Below, one piece after another: positions 1 to 9,236 of a DNA stretch of 64,000 nucleotides. Each line of letters opens with the position of its first letter. The stretch's first letter is position 1. The translations under genes and the position numbers were made by a program. The notes beneath the pieces were generated by a model. It worked only from the letters and a program-made list of their open reading frames with translations. It was not told the origin of the DNA and searched no databases. Source of the DNA: CAKOTZ01 sp964489885 (lineage in GTDB: Bacteria; Bacillota; Clostridia; TANB77; CAG-508); assembly GCA_964489885.1 (NCBI GenBank), contig CAZAZX010000001.1, forward strand, positions 62,001 through 126,000. Reading direction: 5' to 3'.

Positions 1-1128
1 ATTATCACGGATATTCAATAATGGTCTTTCCTCTTGAATTGTTTTTTCTCTTGTTGGAAGAGCTAAAGCGGATTGAATGTAATATCTCTTATTAAATCGA
101 TTACAAACAAAATCCACTTCATATTGTTTTTTACTATCTCCTTCACGATATTCAACTACTCCAACATCTACATTATATCCTCTATATAATAATTCGTTAT
201 ATATAATATTTTCCATTATATGAGTTTCTTCTTGTTGTCTAAAATTTAATCTGCAATTTCTAAGTCCAATATCTGTAAAATAATATTTATATGGAGTCTG
301 AATATATTTTTTTCCTTTAACATCATATCTTTCTGCTTTTTCTATCATAAATGCATCCAACAGATAATTTGTATATGATGTTATTGTATTTACAGAAATT
401 TCCTTTATTCCAATACTTTCAAATGTATTTGATAGTTTATTTGGATTTGTTAGCGAGCCAATAGATGAAGCTAATATGTTAATTAAAGAATCAATAACAT
501 CTACTCTTAATATATTGTTCCTTTCTATAATATCTTTAATATATGTTTGTTCAAATAACATTTTTAGATATTTACTTTTTTCTTCTTCTGTTTTATATGA
601 AAGTATCCTTGGCATTCCTCCATAAGTAATGTATTCATCCCAAGCCTCTTTCTCATTTCCTTTAAATGCTGGCAAAAATTCAGAAAAACTTAATGGATAT
701 ATTCTTATTTCATCACCTCTTCCTCTAAATTCTGTTATAATATCAGAAGAAAGAAATTTAGAATTACTTCCAGTTACATATACATCTAAATTTTTAATAT
801 GCAAAAATCCATTTAAAACTGATTCAAAGTTTTCAACTTGTTGTATTTCATCCAAAATAACATAATACATTTTTTCATCTATTATTAAACTTTTTACATA
901 ATCATAAAGTTTTTTTGGATTATGATATTCTATATTAGAAATTTCATCCAAATCTAGCTTAATTATATGCTTATCATCAATTCCTATACCTTTTAAATAA
1001 TTAATATACATTGGATCTAATAGATAGGATTTTCCGCTTCTGCGCATACCAGTAATAATTTTAACCAAACCATTTTCTTTTTTATTAATTAACTTATTTA
1101 AATATACGTTTCTTTTTATTTCTTGCAT
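1..1128 (-). CDS. DUF4143-type AAA ATPase (3' end outside window)
   Basis: The reading frame is open from the ATG at 1126-1128 to the window edge, giving 376 residues without a stop, so the C-terminus is missing. Near the N-terminus is a Walker A region (GMRRSGKS), then a Walker B-like YVILDEIQ and the sensor-like VTGSNS. These are the marks of the AAA_14/DUF4143 family, in which an N-terminal ATPase is joined to a C-terminal PD-(D/E)XK-like domain; the VDFV stretch near residue 345 fits the latter. The ribosome site GGAGG lies about 6 bases before the ATG. Members are common in gut Firmicutes and have no settled function. A second member lies just downstream on the same strand. Confidence 0.85.
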   Translation of the reverse strand, partial: MQEIKRNVYLNKLINKKENGLVKIITGMRRSGKSYLLDPMYINYLKGIGIDDKHIIKLDLDEISNIEYHNPKKLYDYVKSLIIDEKMYYVILDEIQQVENFESVLNGFLHIKNLDVYVTGSNSKFLSSDIITEFRGRGDEIRIYPLSFSEFLPAFKGNEKEAWDEYITYGGMPRILSYKTEEEKSKYLKMLFEQTYIKDIIERNNILRVDVIDSLINILASSIGSLTNPNKLSNTFESIGIKEISVNTITSYTNYLLDAFMIEKAERYDVKGKKYIQTPYKYYFTDIGLRNCRLNFRQQEETHIMENIIYNELLYRGYNVDVGVVEYREGDSKKQYEVDFVCNRFNKRYYIQSALALPTREKTIQEERPLLNIRDN

Positions 1129-1191
1129 ATTTACCTCCATTGAATATTTTTTCCGTTTTTGGAATTTTTATTCAACGCAATTATATTATCT

Positions 1192-1329
1192 TTATGGTTT
1201 AATTTCAAGTATATTTATTGATTTACTTTTAAATATATTTTTAATATATTTATCATAATTTGTACTTTCAATATAAGTACCTTTGTTATCAATATTTGCT
1301 ATAAAATTTTCAATATCTTCTTTGTTTTC
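1192..1329 (-). pseudogene. Possible coding remnant
   Basis: A 45-codon open stretch, bounded by stops and lacking a start codon, has native-like codon use and reads as a charged C-terminal tail (ending SINILEIKP). It lies between the two DUF4143 ATPases. I do not recognise the parent gene. It may be a decayed gene end or chance. Confidence 0.2.
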
Positions 1330-1366
1330 TTAATTGCTTTTATATAACCATCGCGAATGCGGTACG

Positions 1367-1389
1367 ATGGGACAAGATAACTGTCCCAT
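1367..1389. repeat. Inverted repeat, 8-bp perfect stem
   Basis: ATGGGACA and TGTCCCAT flank a 7-base loop just after the stop of the minus-strand ATPase at 1410. There is no strong U-tract on either strand, so it is only a weak terminator candidate. It could be a transcript-stabilising hairpin or a mobile-element scar. Confidence 0.4.
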
Positions 1390-1409
1390 TTGCTTTCATC
1401 CTATAAAAA

Positions 1410-2603
1410 CTATACTTTATTATTTAGCCATCTTGCAATATCATAAACTTGTATACCTTCATAAGTGTACATATCATTTTTAGTTCTAGCAATTAATATT
1501 TTAGGATATGCATCCTTTATTTTTAATAATGATTCAACCTCTCTATTAAATGTACTTTCTTCTTCAATATTGCTTGATACCTGAATATATATTTTTTCAT
1601 CTTTTTTCATTGCTACAAAATCTATTTCTTTGTTATAAAGTTCTCCCACATATATATTATAACCACGTCTAAGTAATTCTATTGCAACAATATTCTCATA
1701 TATGTTTCTTTTATTTAAATTTTTTCTTCCTAATAACGCATATTTAAATGATTGATCAACAAGGTAATATTTATCTTGACTTGCCAAATAGTTTTTGCCT
1801 TGAATATCATATCTTTTTACTTTATAATATAAAAACGAATTACATAAATATCCTATATAATTTCCTATTGTTTTATGATTAGTGTCTTCGTTATTCGTAT
1901 TCAATGTTTCAGCAATATTGCGAAGAGAAGTTAATCTTGAAATATTATCCATCAAAAAATCATTAAGTTTGTATAGTAACTGTTCGTTCTTTATTCCATA
2001 TTTCTGTATTATATCTCTTACAATTAATGTCTTATAAACATCTGCAACATATTCATATTTATCTTTATCTTTATTATAATTATAACTTCCAGACATTCCA
2101 CCTTCAAAAAAATAATCATCAAAAGCTTTATCTATGTCATCTATTTCATAATATTTATTAAATTCTTTAAATGAAAATGGATAAATAGCTATTTCAAAAG
2201 TTCTTCCTGTAAATAACGTAGCTAAATCACTACTAGATAAAAATGCATTAGAACCTGTTAAATATATATCATATTTTTCTTCAGCATGAAAACTATTTAT
2301 TGCTTTTTCAAATCCATTACACATTTGAATTTCATCAATTATGACAAAATTATGCTTGTTTTTAATATAATGAGATAATATATAGTCATTTAGTTTATGA
2401 TATTCTTTTAAGTTCTCAAATTCAATTAAGCTATAATTTATATAAATTATATTTTGATTTTCTATATTATTAGTAATATAATCTTTAAATAAATCAATTA
2501 ATTTTGATTTTCCACTACGTCTAACACCTGTAACAATTTTTATATCTGGAGTTCCAATAACATCTATAAGCCTATTTAAATAATCTCTTTCAATTAATTT
2601 CAT
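1410..2603 (-). CDS. DUF4143-type AAA ATPase
   Basis: A complete 397-residue protein of the same family as the gene at 1-1128. Walker A is VRRSGKSK near residue 27, Walker B is FVIIDEIQ near 87, and the LTGSNA sensor sits near 115. The YPFSFKEF and GGMSG motifs are typical of the family. The C-terminal EIDFVA followed by KIYIQVS fits the PD-(D/E)XK-like domain fused to these ATPases. It is related to, but clearly diverged from, its neighbour, so this is not a recent duplication. Function is unknown for the family; roles in defence or mobile-element biology have been suggested but are not shown here. Confidence 0.88.
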   Translation of the reverse strand: MKLIERDYLNRLIDVIGTPDIKIVTGVRRSGKSKLIDLFKDYITNNIENQNIIYINYSLIEFENLKEYHKLNDYILSHYIKNKHNFVIIDEIQMCNGFEKAINSFHAEEKYDIYLTGSNAFLSSSDLATLFTGRTFEIAIYPFSFKEFNKYYEIDDIDKAFDDYFFEGGMSGSYNYNKDKDKYEYVADVYKTLIVRDIIQKYGIKNEQLLYKLNDFLMDNISRLTSLRNIAETLNTNNEDTNHKTIGNYIGYLCNSFLYYKVKRYDIQGKNYLASQDKYYLVDQSFKYALLGRKNLNKRNIYENIVAIELLRRGYNIYVGELYNKEIDFVAMKKDEKIYIQVSSNIEEESTFNREVESLLKIKDAYPKILIARTKNDMYTYEGIQVYDIARWLNNKV

Positions 2604-2735
2604 AAAAAGTCACCTCGTAATTATTATACTCTGTTTGTTTCCCAAAATCAATTTTTTCTTAGTTTTGGGAAGTATAGTATTATTATACTCAAACTATTTA
2701 AAACTATTCTTTATCATTAAACTCAGCAATTAAAT

Positions 2736-2757
2736 TGCGGTATATTTTGATACCGCA
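2736..2757. terminator. Hairpin with short U-tract
   Basis: TGCGGTAT and ATACCGCA form an 8-bp stem with a 6-base loop. On the plus strand CATTTTT follows; on the minus strand AATTTAATT follows. It could end transcripts of the HepT/MNT pair (minus strand, stop at 2891). Confidence 0.4.
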
Positions 2758-2890
2758 CATTTTTGGCTCCTTAGCCATAGTTTTTTACAACTTTTTTTAC
2801 GAGTGATATAAAATCAATCATTTTCAGCTAAATACATATAAGTAGCACATACAGACATAGAGCTAGTTATTATAACTACAATAGTTAAAA

Positions 2891-3307
2891 TTAGAAAAAT
2901 TTTTTATTCAACAGTACCCTTGCAAAATCCAATAAATCACCCAAATGATTTTCAATAACATCTTTTAAAATTTCTTCATCTATTTCTTTGTAGTCATGTA
3001 CTGCTATATTCCTAAAGCCAACCATTCCTTGCATATTTCTAGACATAGTTTTATCAATAATTCCAGACTCCTCTAGTATAATAAAGGCTTCCCTTTTTGT
3101 CTGTGGCAAGCCTAACTTTCTTGTAGATACAACATATAAAGCTAAATCTAGAACAGCTTCGCATGCCCTTTGCAAATTTAGTAATATCATATCCATTTTT
3201 CTATAATCTTTTAGATTTTTACAGTCTCCGTCATATTCCTCATTTATTCTATTTATGCATTTTTCTATTGTTTCAAATTTATTTAAAATAACACCTTTAT
3301 TTTCCAT
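2891..3307 (-). CDS. hepT: HepT-like HEPN RNase toxin (DUF86)
   Basis: A 138-residue helical protein of the HepT/DUF86 family, the toxin half of HepT/MntA systems. The HEPN catalytic signature RX4HXY is present as RNIAVHDY near residue 105. In characterised systems HepT is an RNase that the cognate nucleotidyltransferase neutralises by adding AMP to the tyrosine of this motif. I chose the ATG at 3305-3307 because GGAGG lies about 8 bases before it; a longer frame to 3358 would have this site inside it. The gene overlaps the upstream MNT gene by 11 bases, which implies translational coupling. Confidence 0.85.
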   Translation of the reverse strand: MENKGVILNKFETIEKCINRINEEYDGDCKNLKDYRKMDMILLNLQRACEAVLDLALYVVSTRKLGLPQTKREAFIILEESGIIDKTMSRNMQGMVGFRNIAVHDYKEIDEEILKDVIENHLGDLLDFARVLLNKKFF

Positions 3308-3710
3308 AAATTGTGCCTCCATTTTTAACTCTATTAATAATATCTTGTCTGCCCTCATTTAATTCAATATACTCTCTTATCATATCTATCTTGCATAATT
3401 CATATCTATAATCATCGATACAGTATAGAACTTTTCCATTCATCAAAATTTCATATTTTATGCTATCATATACATCATCTGATTTTATATTAATTAAATC
3501 TACATCCTTTTTTACTTGTTTTTCCAATTCTTGTTTAGCCATGAACAATTTTTTCTTATCTAAATCATTAGAAATAAATGCAATATCTATGTCACTTTCT
3601 TCATTTTGCGAATTTCTACTATAGCTTCCAAATAGTATAATTACAAGCGGATTAAATTCTTTTTTTATATAATTAACTATCGTTTCTAATGTTTTCTGTA
3701 TATTTTCCAT
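3297..3710 (-). CDS. mntA: MntA-like minimal nucleotidyltransferase antitoxin
   Basis: A 137-residue nucleotidyltransferase of the MNT family. The active-site pattern GS-X10-DXD is seen as GSYSRNSQ followed by SDIDI, about residues 27-42. In HepT/MntA pairs this protein AMPylates the HEPN toxin. It is the first gene of a two-gene operon, its end overlapping hepT. The start is uncertain: an ATG at 3708-3710 is used here, but an in-frame GTG at 3723-3725 gives 142 residues. The purine-rich AGGGAG sits far from the first and very near the second. Confidence 0.85.
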   Translation of the reverse strand: MENIQKTLETIVNYIKKEFNPLVIILFGSYSRNSQNEESDIDIAFISNDLDKKKLFMAKQELEKQVKKDVDLINIKSDDVYDSIKYEILMNGKVLYCIDDYRYELCKIDMIREYIELNEGRQDIINRVKNGGTIYGK

Positions 3711-4135
3711 AATTATTTTCTGCACTCCCTCATGATTTAACTTTAGTAATATTATATTAAATATTTCTTCTGTAATTTTATATTAAGCAACATTAAAAAT
3801 CAATCATTTTTTAATTATTTTTGATATCAACTAATTCTACTTTATTACTAATAATTAAAATTCCACCTTGCATCTATTTTAATAACATCTTAGCTGTATT
3901 TGAATAATATGTAATAGAGGTATTTTTTAATGTTTTTATTTTATGATGCAAAAGCATATATCAAAGGTTATAAGAAGTATCCAAATATTAATGGATTTGA
4001 AAATAATGGTTAACATCACAACCAGCTGGGAATTCGGGTATGAAAATCGCTTGTTGCAAAATTACAAGATAAAAATTTTTGGGGCACGTACTGAAAAATG
4101 TTTTTACCGCACTCTAACGTGTCCCAAAATTCTTT
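3711..4135. other. Intergenic region with decayed coding sequence
   Basis: No intact gene is visible in this roughly 425-base stretch. On the plus strand near 3930-4004 a short frame (YDAKAYIKGYKKYPNING and a few more residues, then TAA) looks like coding sequence from a lost gene, without a convincing start. The rest is AT-rich. The right end holds a hairpin, annotated separately. Confidence 0.3.
4078..4131 (-). terminator. Candidate terminator of the polysaccharide locus
   Basis: An 11-bp stem with one G-T wobble (GGGACACG against CGTGCCCC, extended by A-T pairs) lies just after the stop of the last glycosyltransferase at 4136. On the minus strand it runs into AAAAATTTTTAT. The long 27-base loop makes it an imperfect intrinsic terminator. 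Confidence 0.4.
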
Positions 4136-5260
4136 TCACATTAATTTTAACCAATATTGTTTTATGTTTTCTGGTTTGAATTTTAAGCTTTTTTCTATTG
4201 CCATTGTTCCAAACTCTATTCTTCTTTCTTTATCATTTAATAAATTTATAATTTTTCCCGCCATTTTTTCCTTATTTCTATCTTGAATAATAAAACCATT
4301 TATATTATTATCTATAATTTCTTTTACACCTTCTGCTGAACTAAAGGCAACACATGGAATTCCATAGCTAAAAGTTTCAAGAATTGACAATCCAAAAGAC
4401 TCTGTAAATGAAGTATTTATTCCAATACTTGTATTTAATAGTATTTTTTCAATCTCATCTTTGTTTTTAAATCCGTGCATAATAATATTGTTTTCTAATC
4501 CATATTCTTTTATTTTTTTTAACATATTATTTTTTTCATTGCCATCTCCAATAACATTTAAAATGCAATCATTATTTTTTTTATGAACAAGGCTAAACAC
4601 ATCAATAAGGTCTAAAACACCCTTTTCCTGTGAAAGCCTTCCTATATATGTTATTTCTTTATTTTCTAAATTAGATTTTTTTTCTGGAATATAATCTAGA
4701 CTTAAAGGAATATTTACAACTTCACATTTTTCATCTTTTAATTTTTCTGAATAAAGCTTATATAATTTTTTAGATGCAATAACTAGGTAATCTAAATTCT
4801 TACAAGAAGTAGTAACATTTTTAATGTATTTATTATTCAAGGCATTATAATTATGCTCTGTTGCAATTTTTTTTATGGAACTTTTGCCATACTTAGAAAG
4901 CAATTTGTTATGAGGAATAATCGTCGAAATTACAACATCACCATTTAATTTTTTAATTGCCTTTTTCATTTTGCTCTTTTTTAAATATAAAATTTTTAAA
5001 GATTTAACTCCCTCTTTAATTAGGCTAAAAGGCTTAAAATGTTTCAAGCAATAATAAAATTCTTCACGGTTTGGTTTTAAGTTATCTAACAAATATGTTA
5101 TTTTGACATTTGGGTCTATATAAAAAGATGGTTTATCATATAGTTTATACACTGAAATAATTTCGACTTCATTATTTTTAGCAAACATATTTGCAACATT
5201 ACTTACAAATTTTTCAATACCACCATAACCCAAATGAAGAGCTAAAATAGTAATCTTCAT
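4136..5260 (-). CDS. Glycosyltransferase family 4
   Basis: A 374-residue GT-B retaining glycosyltransferase. The N-terminal domain opens with GYGGIEKF, the usual donor-side glycine loop. The C-terminal domain has YIGRLSQEKG, NVIGDG and the family-defining E-X7-E in TESFGLSILE. It transfers a nucleotide-activated sugar in the cytoplasm, but the donor and acceptor cannot be told. It is the last gene of the minus-strand polysaccharide locus, and the ATG has a good AAAGG site. Confident as GT4; specific role inferred from position only. Confidence 0.9.
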   Translation of the reverse strand: MKITILALHLGYGGIEKFVSNVANMFAKNNEVEIISVYKLYDKPSFYIDPNVKITYLLDNLKPNREEFYYCLKHFKPFSLIKEGVKSLKILYLKKSKMKKAIKKLNGDVVISTIIPHNKLLSKYGKSSIKKIATEHNYNALNNKYIKNVTTSCKNLDYLVIASKKLYKLYSEKLKDEKCEVVNIPLSLDYIPEKKSNLENKEITYIGRLSQEKGVLDLIDVFSLVHKKNNDCILNVIGDGNEKNNMLKKIKEYGLENNIIMHGFKNKDEIEKILLNTSIGINTSFTESFGLSILETFSYGIPCVAFSSAEGVKEIIDNNINGFIIQDRNKEKMAGKIINLLNDKERRIEFGTMAIEKSLKFKPENIKQYWLKLM

Positions 5261-5332
5261 AAAATCAAACCTTTCATAAAATTAAATATAACACTGGCGA
5301 TGAATTACTCTAGTAATTCATACCAATAATAA

Positions 5333-6733
5333 TCATTTGCGAGCAACAGCTAAATAAATTTCTAATAAAGCAATCGCAATAAAAATACTTACATCTGGTG
5401 ACGTAAATGTGTGTCCAGCAATTGCACAAAGGAACACGCCAATTACAAAAGCAATTCCAAAACATAAAATAGTATTATTATTTATAATATTTTTTATTTT
5501 ATCCAAATTCAAGCTTTTTAGTATTAGCAAAACAAGAACTGCGATTGGCATAAAGAACAAAATAAATCCTATAATTCCAAAAGTAAACAATATATCATAA
5601 TAATCAATTTCACAAAGGTTTTGTGTTCCATCATTTAAATCCAGCTTTCCTATGCCAAACAATTTATTTAAAGGCGGAGCACCTTTAAATTTTTCTTCAA
5701 TTTTATTTTTAGTTTCCATTCTTCCACTATGTATAATTGTTGCCATTTCATCTTGTGTCAACTCTTTATTATTATGTACCATTAGATTTTCAACATTTGA
5801 TTTATTTTCATCTTTTGTATCAGGTAATAATTCTTTATTTTTTTCTGCATCAATAGTATCTTTACCAGTACTTTCAGAACTAACTTCAATTGATTCTCTT
5901 GTATTAATTAAATAGTTTTTATAAATATCATAATTTGTAACAACTGGAGAAATTGCAATAATAAATACACTGCTTATTATTAATATTATGCTATCCAAAG
6001 CAAAAAGCTTATTAAATTTAGCCTTGTAAACAAAATACCTTATAAATTTAACTAGTACAAAACATAAAATTGCAAAAATAACAGCAATTGCTGGAATTTT
6101 TGTGCCAATTTGTATTACAGTATTTAAACAATATATAACAAGGGCAAAATACAAAAGTTTATTTTTAATATGATCATAACTAAATATAATAAAAACAAAT
6201 AATATTGCATAAATAGCACTTATTTCATTGCTAGAAAAAAACCAACCTATAGTTCCAATTTTGTCCTCAGCATAACTTTCATATCCAATATTGAAAAATA
6301 CTGGAATAAACAATAATGTTATATATTCTAATGCAATAACAATCATTAGCTTAGGACTAAAATGAAATTCTTTTGTCTCCATATAATTTAAAATTCCAAT
6401 TAGGCAAATTGGAAAGTAAAATGTTTTAATTAGGTTTTTTATTTCAAAAAAAACATTAGACATTCCCTTATTTAAGTAAATATTTATAGCATAAATTACA
6501 GAATATAGCAAAATTATTAGCATAAATGCAATACTTAATTTCTTGTTTTTATATGTACTTTTAAAAAAAGTAAAACCAACTAAATATAGCATTAATACTG
6601 CCCTGATAACAATACCAATTGATAAAGAAACTTCAAAATTTCTAGCAGTTACAGCTGTGAGTAAATCAATTATAGGACTTAGAATTAAGAAAATTTCAAT
6701 TAAATTTAATTTTCTATTTTTTAGAGCTTCCAT
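5333..6733 (-). CDS. O-antigen ligase/polymerase-like membrane protein
   Basis: A 466-residue protein with about ten to twelve hydrophobic segments and a large polar loop (about residues 270-365) rich in Glu, Lys and Asp. After the loop comes LFGIGKLDLND and EIDYYDILFTFGIIG, a pattern I associate with O-antigen ligase/Wzy-like proteins of Gram-positive polysaccharide loci. These act outside the membrane, joining repeat units or attaching polymer to an acceptor. It sits between rmlB and the terminal GT4. Whether it polymerises or ligates cannot be decided from sequence. Confidence 0.75.
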   Translation of the reverse strand: MEALKNRKLNLIEIFLILSPIIDLLTAVTARNFEVSLSIGIVIRAVLMLYLVGFTFFKSTYKNKKLSIAFMLIILLYSVIYAINIYLNKGMSNVFFEIKNLIKTFYFPICLIGILNYMETKEFHFSPKLMIVIALEYITLLFIPVFFNIGYESYAEDKIGTIGWFFSSNEISAIYAILFVFIIFSYDHIKNKLLYFALVIYCLNTVIQIGTKIPAIAVIFAILCFVLVKFIRYFVYKAKFNKLFALDSIILIISSVFIIAISPVVTNYDIYKNYLINTRESIEVSSESTGKDTIDAEKNKELLPDTKDENKSNVENLMVHNNKELTQDEMATIIHSGRMETKNKIEEKFKGAPPLNKLFGIGKLDLNDGTQNLCEIDYYDILFTFGIIGFILFFMPIAVLVLLILKSLNLDKIKNIINNNTILCFGIAFVIGVFLCAIAGHTFTSPDVSIFIAIALLEIYLAVARK

Positions 6734-6747
6734 ATAATCAATATCCT

Positions 6748-7713
6748 CTATTTAAGCCAATCTGGATTTGCAAGATACCAATCAATTGTTTTAATAATTC
6801 CATCTTCAAATTTTGTTTCTGGCTCCCAACCTAGTTCTTCTTTTATCTTAGTTGGATCAATTGCATATCTATAATCATGACCTTTTCTATCTGTAACAAA
6901 AGTAATTAAGCTTTCTGGTTTATTTAAGTGTTTTAAAATTAATTTTACAATTTCTATATTTCTCTTTTCATTATGTCCACCTATGTTGTATCTTTCCCCA
7001 CTTTTACCACTATGTAGGACTAAATCAATAGCCTTACAATGGTCTTCAACATATAACCAATCTCTAATATTTAAACCTTGTCCATATACAGTTAAATTTT
7101 CATTGTTTAAAGCAAGTTTTATCATATGTGGTATTAATTTTTCATTATGTTGGTATGGTCCATAATTGTTAGAGCAATTTGTTACACTTATATTCATTTT
7201 ATATGTTTCGTGATAAGCAAGAGCAATTAAATCTGAACTTGCTTTTGAAGCAGAATATGGGCTATTAGGTTTAATAGGTGATTTTTCTGTAAAGAAACCA
7301 TCTTCTCCTAAAGTTCCATAAACTTCGTCTGTTGAAATATGTACAAATTTATTAGTGCTTCCTTCTCCCCATTCTCTTTTAGCAACTTCTAAAAGCGTAT
7401 GTGTGCCAAGCACATTAGTTTTTGTAAATACAAAAGGATTCTTAATACTATTATCAACATGAGATTCTGCTGCAAAATGAACAACAGAGTCAATATTATA
7501 CTTTTTAAAAATTTCTGTTATACCTTCTAAATTACATATATCTTCTTTGACAAAAGTTATTTTATCAATCACTTTATTTAAATTGTTCATATTCCCTGCA
7601 TAAGTTAATTTATCAACAATAATTAAGTTATATTCTGGATATTTATTTACCATATATTCTACAAAATTACTTCCTATAAAACCTGCAGCACCTGTAATTA
7701 ATATATTTTTCAA
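6748..7713 (-). CDS. rmlB: dTDP-glucose 4,6-dehydratase
   Basis: The second step of dTDP-L-rhamnose synthesis, making dTDP-4-keto-6-deoxyglucose. The protein is an extended SDR: NAD-binding GAAGFIGSN at the N-terminus, HFAAESHVDNS, the catalytic STDEVYG and YSASKAS, and NNYGPYQ. The start chosen is TTG at 7711-7713 (321 residues), because GAGGTG lies 6 bases upstream and the protein then begins with KNILITG as family members do; a longer TTG start at 7734 would overlap rmlC. The stop of rmlC falls just before, so the two are probably coupled. Confidence 0.95.
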   Translation of the reverse strand: MKNILITGAAGFIGSNFVEYMVNKYPEYNLIIVDKLTYAGNMNNLNKVIDKITFVKEDICNLEGITEIFKKYNIDSVVHFAAESHVDNSIKNPFVFTKTNVLGTHTLLEVAKREWGEGSTNKFVHISTDEVYGTLGEDGFFTEKSPIKPNSPYSASKASSDLIALAYHETYKMNISVTNCSNNYGPYQHNEKLIPHMIKLALNNENLTVYGQGLNIRDWLYVEDHCKAIDLVLHSGKSGERYNIGGHNEKRNIEIVKLILKHLNKPESLITFVTDRKGHDYRYAIDPTKIKEELGWEPETKFEDGIIKTIDWYLANPDWLK

Positions 7714-7724
7714 ATTAAACACCT

Positions 7725-8288
7725 CTATCTCCAAATGTTTCCATTTTTAAAATCTTCTAGTGAGCCCCATTTCATATCCTTTTCGGATGTTAAAATATCA
7801 CAATCCACTTTTGGCCAAACAATTCCAATATCCTTATCATTATACATTAGCCCACATTCTGCTGAATGATTGTATATATCAGTACATTTATAAGTAAACT
7901 CAGCTTCATCAGAAAGCACTAAAAAGCCATGAGCAAAATATGGTGGAATATAGAACATTTTTTTATTTTCTTCAGACAATTCAACTCCAACCCATTTTCC
8001 AAATGTTTGGCTGTTTCTTCTTAAATCAACAGCTACATCAAAAACAGTTCCTTTGATTACTCTAACTAATTTTCCTTGAGTATTTTCGATTTGAAAATGA
8101 AGTCCTCTTAAAACACCTTTTTTAGATTTAGATTGATTATCTTGTACAAAGACTCCATTTATTCCAATTTCTTCAAATTCCTTTTTGCTATATGTTTCCA
8201 TAAAATAGCCTCTGTTATCGCCAAAAACAGTAGGTTCAATAATGCAAACACCATCTATTTCAGTGTCAATTCTATTAAACTTTCCCAT
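7725..8288 (-). CDS. rmlC: dTDP-4-dehydrorhamnose 3,5-epimerase
   Basis: Third enzyme of dTDP-L-rhamnose synthesis, a cupin epimerase of 187 residues, the usual length. Visible motifs include FVQDNQSKSKKGVLRGLHFQ with the catalytic histidine, VAVDLRRNS, and FAHGFLVLSD. The ATG is preceded by AAAGGAG. It lies between rmlA and rmlB on one transcript. Confidence 0.95.
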   Translation of the reverse strand: MGKFNRIDTEIDGVCIIEPTVFGDNRGYFMETYSKKEFEEIGINGVFVQDNQSKSKKGVLRGLHFQIENTQGKLVRVIKGTVFDVAVDLRRNSQTFGKWVGVELSEENKKMFYIPPYFAHGFLVLSDEAEFTYKCTDIYNHSAECGLMYNDKDIGIVWPKVDCDILTSEKDMKWGSLEDFKNGNIWR

Positions 8289-8315
8289 ACTATATATCTC
8301 CTTTTTTAATTAGAA

Positions 8316-9206
8316 TTATTCTTCTCCAAACATATTTGTAGCTAAATCTCTTAAATATCTTCCATAATCCGTTTTTATGTATTTTTCAGAAATTTTATAT
8401 AATTCATCTGAATTAATCCATCCATTTTTATATGCAATTTCATCTGGACAACAAATTTGCAATCCTTGTCTTTTTTCAATGGTTTGAACAAAGCTTGCTG
8501 TTTCAAGAAGTGCATCATGTGTTCCAGTATCAAACCATGTCATACCTCTTCCAAGTTTTTCAACTTTTAGTTTTCCTCTTTTCATATATTCTTCGTTAAT
8601 AGAAGTAATTTCCAATTCTCCCCTTGCAGAAGGTTTAACATTTTTAGCAATATCAATTACGTCATTTGTATAAAAATATAAGCCAGGAACTGCATAATTA
8701 GATTTAGGATTTTCAGGCTTTTCTTCAATAGAAACTGCGTTTCCATCTTTGTCTATTTCTACAACACCATAGGCTTGTGGTGCTTTTACATAATATCCAA
8801 AAATTGTGGCTTCATTTTCTCTTTTATTTGCATTTTTTAAAATTTCAGATAATTTTTGTCCATAAAACATATTATCACCTAAAATCATAGCTACATTGTT
8901 ATCACCAATAAAATCTTCTCCAATAATAAATGCTTCTGCCAGTCCATTTGGTTTTTCTTGAATTTTATATTCAAAATGCATATTCCATACAGAACCATCC
9001 CCTAACAACTCCTGAAATACTTTTATATCTCTAGGAGTTGAAATAATCAAAACATCTCTAATATTAGCTTCCATAAGAACTGATAAAGGATAATAAATCA
9101 TTGGTTTATCATAAACTGGCATAATTTGCTTTGAAATAGCTAGTGTAAGTGGATATAATCTAGTTCCGCTTCCTCCTGCAAGTATAATTCCTTTTCTATT
9201 TTTCAC
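8316..9206 (-). CDS. rmlA: Glucose-1-phosphate thymidylyltransferase
   Basis: First enzyme of the rhamnose pathway, forming dTDP-glucose from dTTP and glucose-1-phosphate. The 296 residues match the RmlA family: GGSGTRLYPLT nucleotide-binding loop followed by KPMIYYPLS, then MILGDNMFYG, EEKPENPKS and TWFDTGTHDALL. The start codon is GTG with AAAGGAG upstream. It is co-directional with rmlD upstream and rmlC downstream. Confidence 0.96.
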   Translation of the reverse strand: MKNRKGIILAGGSGTRLYPLTLAISKQIMPVYDKPMIYYPLSVLMEANIRDVLIISTPRDIKVFQELLGDGSVWNMHFEYKIQEKPNGLAEAFIIGEDFIGDNNVAMILGDNMFYGQKLSEILKNANKRENEATIFGYYVKAPQAYGVVEIDKDGNAVSIEEKPENPKSNYAVPGLYFYTNDVIDIAKNVKPSARGELEITSINEEYMKRGKLKVEKLGRGMTWFDTGTHDALLETASFVQTIEKRQGLQICCPDEIAYKNGWINSDELYKISEKYIKTDYGRYLRDLATNMFGEE

Positions 9207-9236
9207 TATAAAATCTCCTTTACATTTTTATTATTA

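Noticed and set aside
3943..4179. 78-codon plus-strand gene
   Set aside because: No ribosome site, mixed composition, and it runs into the end of the glycosyltransferase on the other strand.
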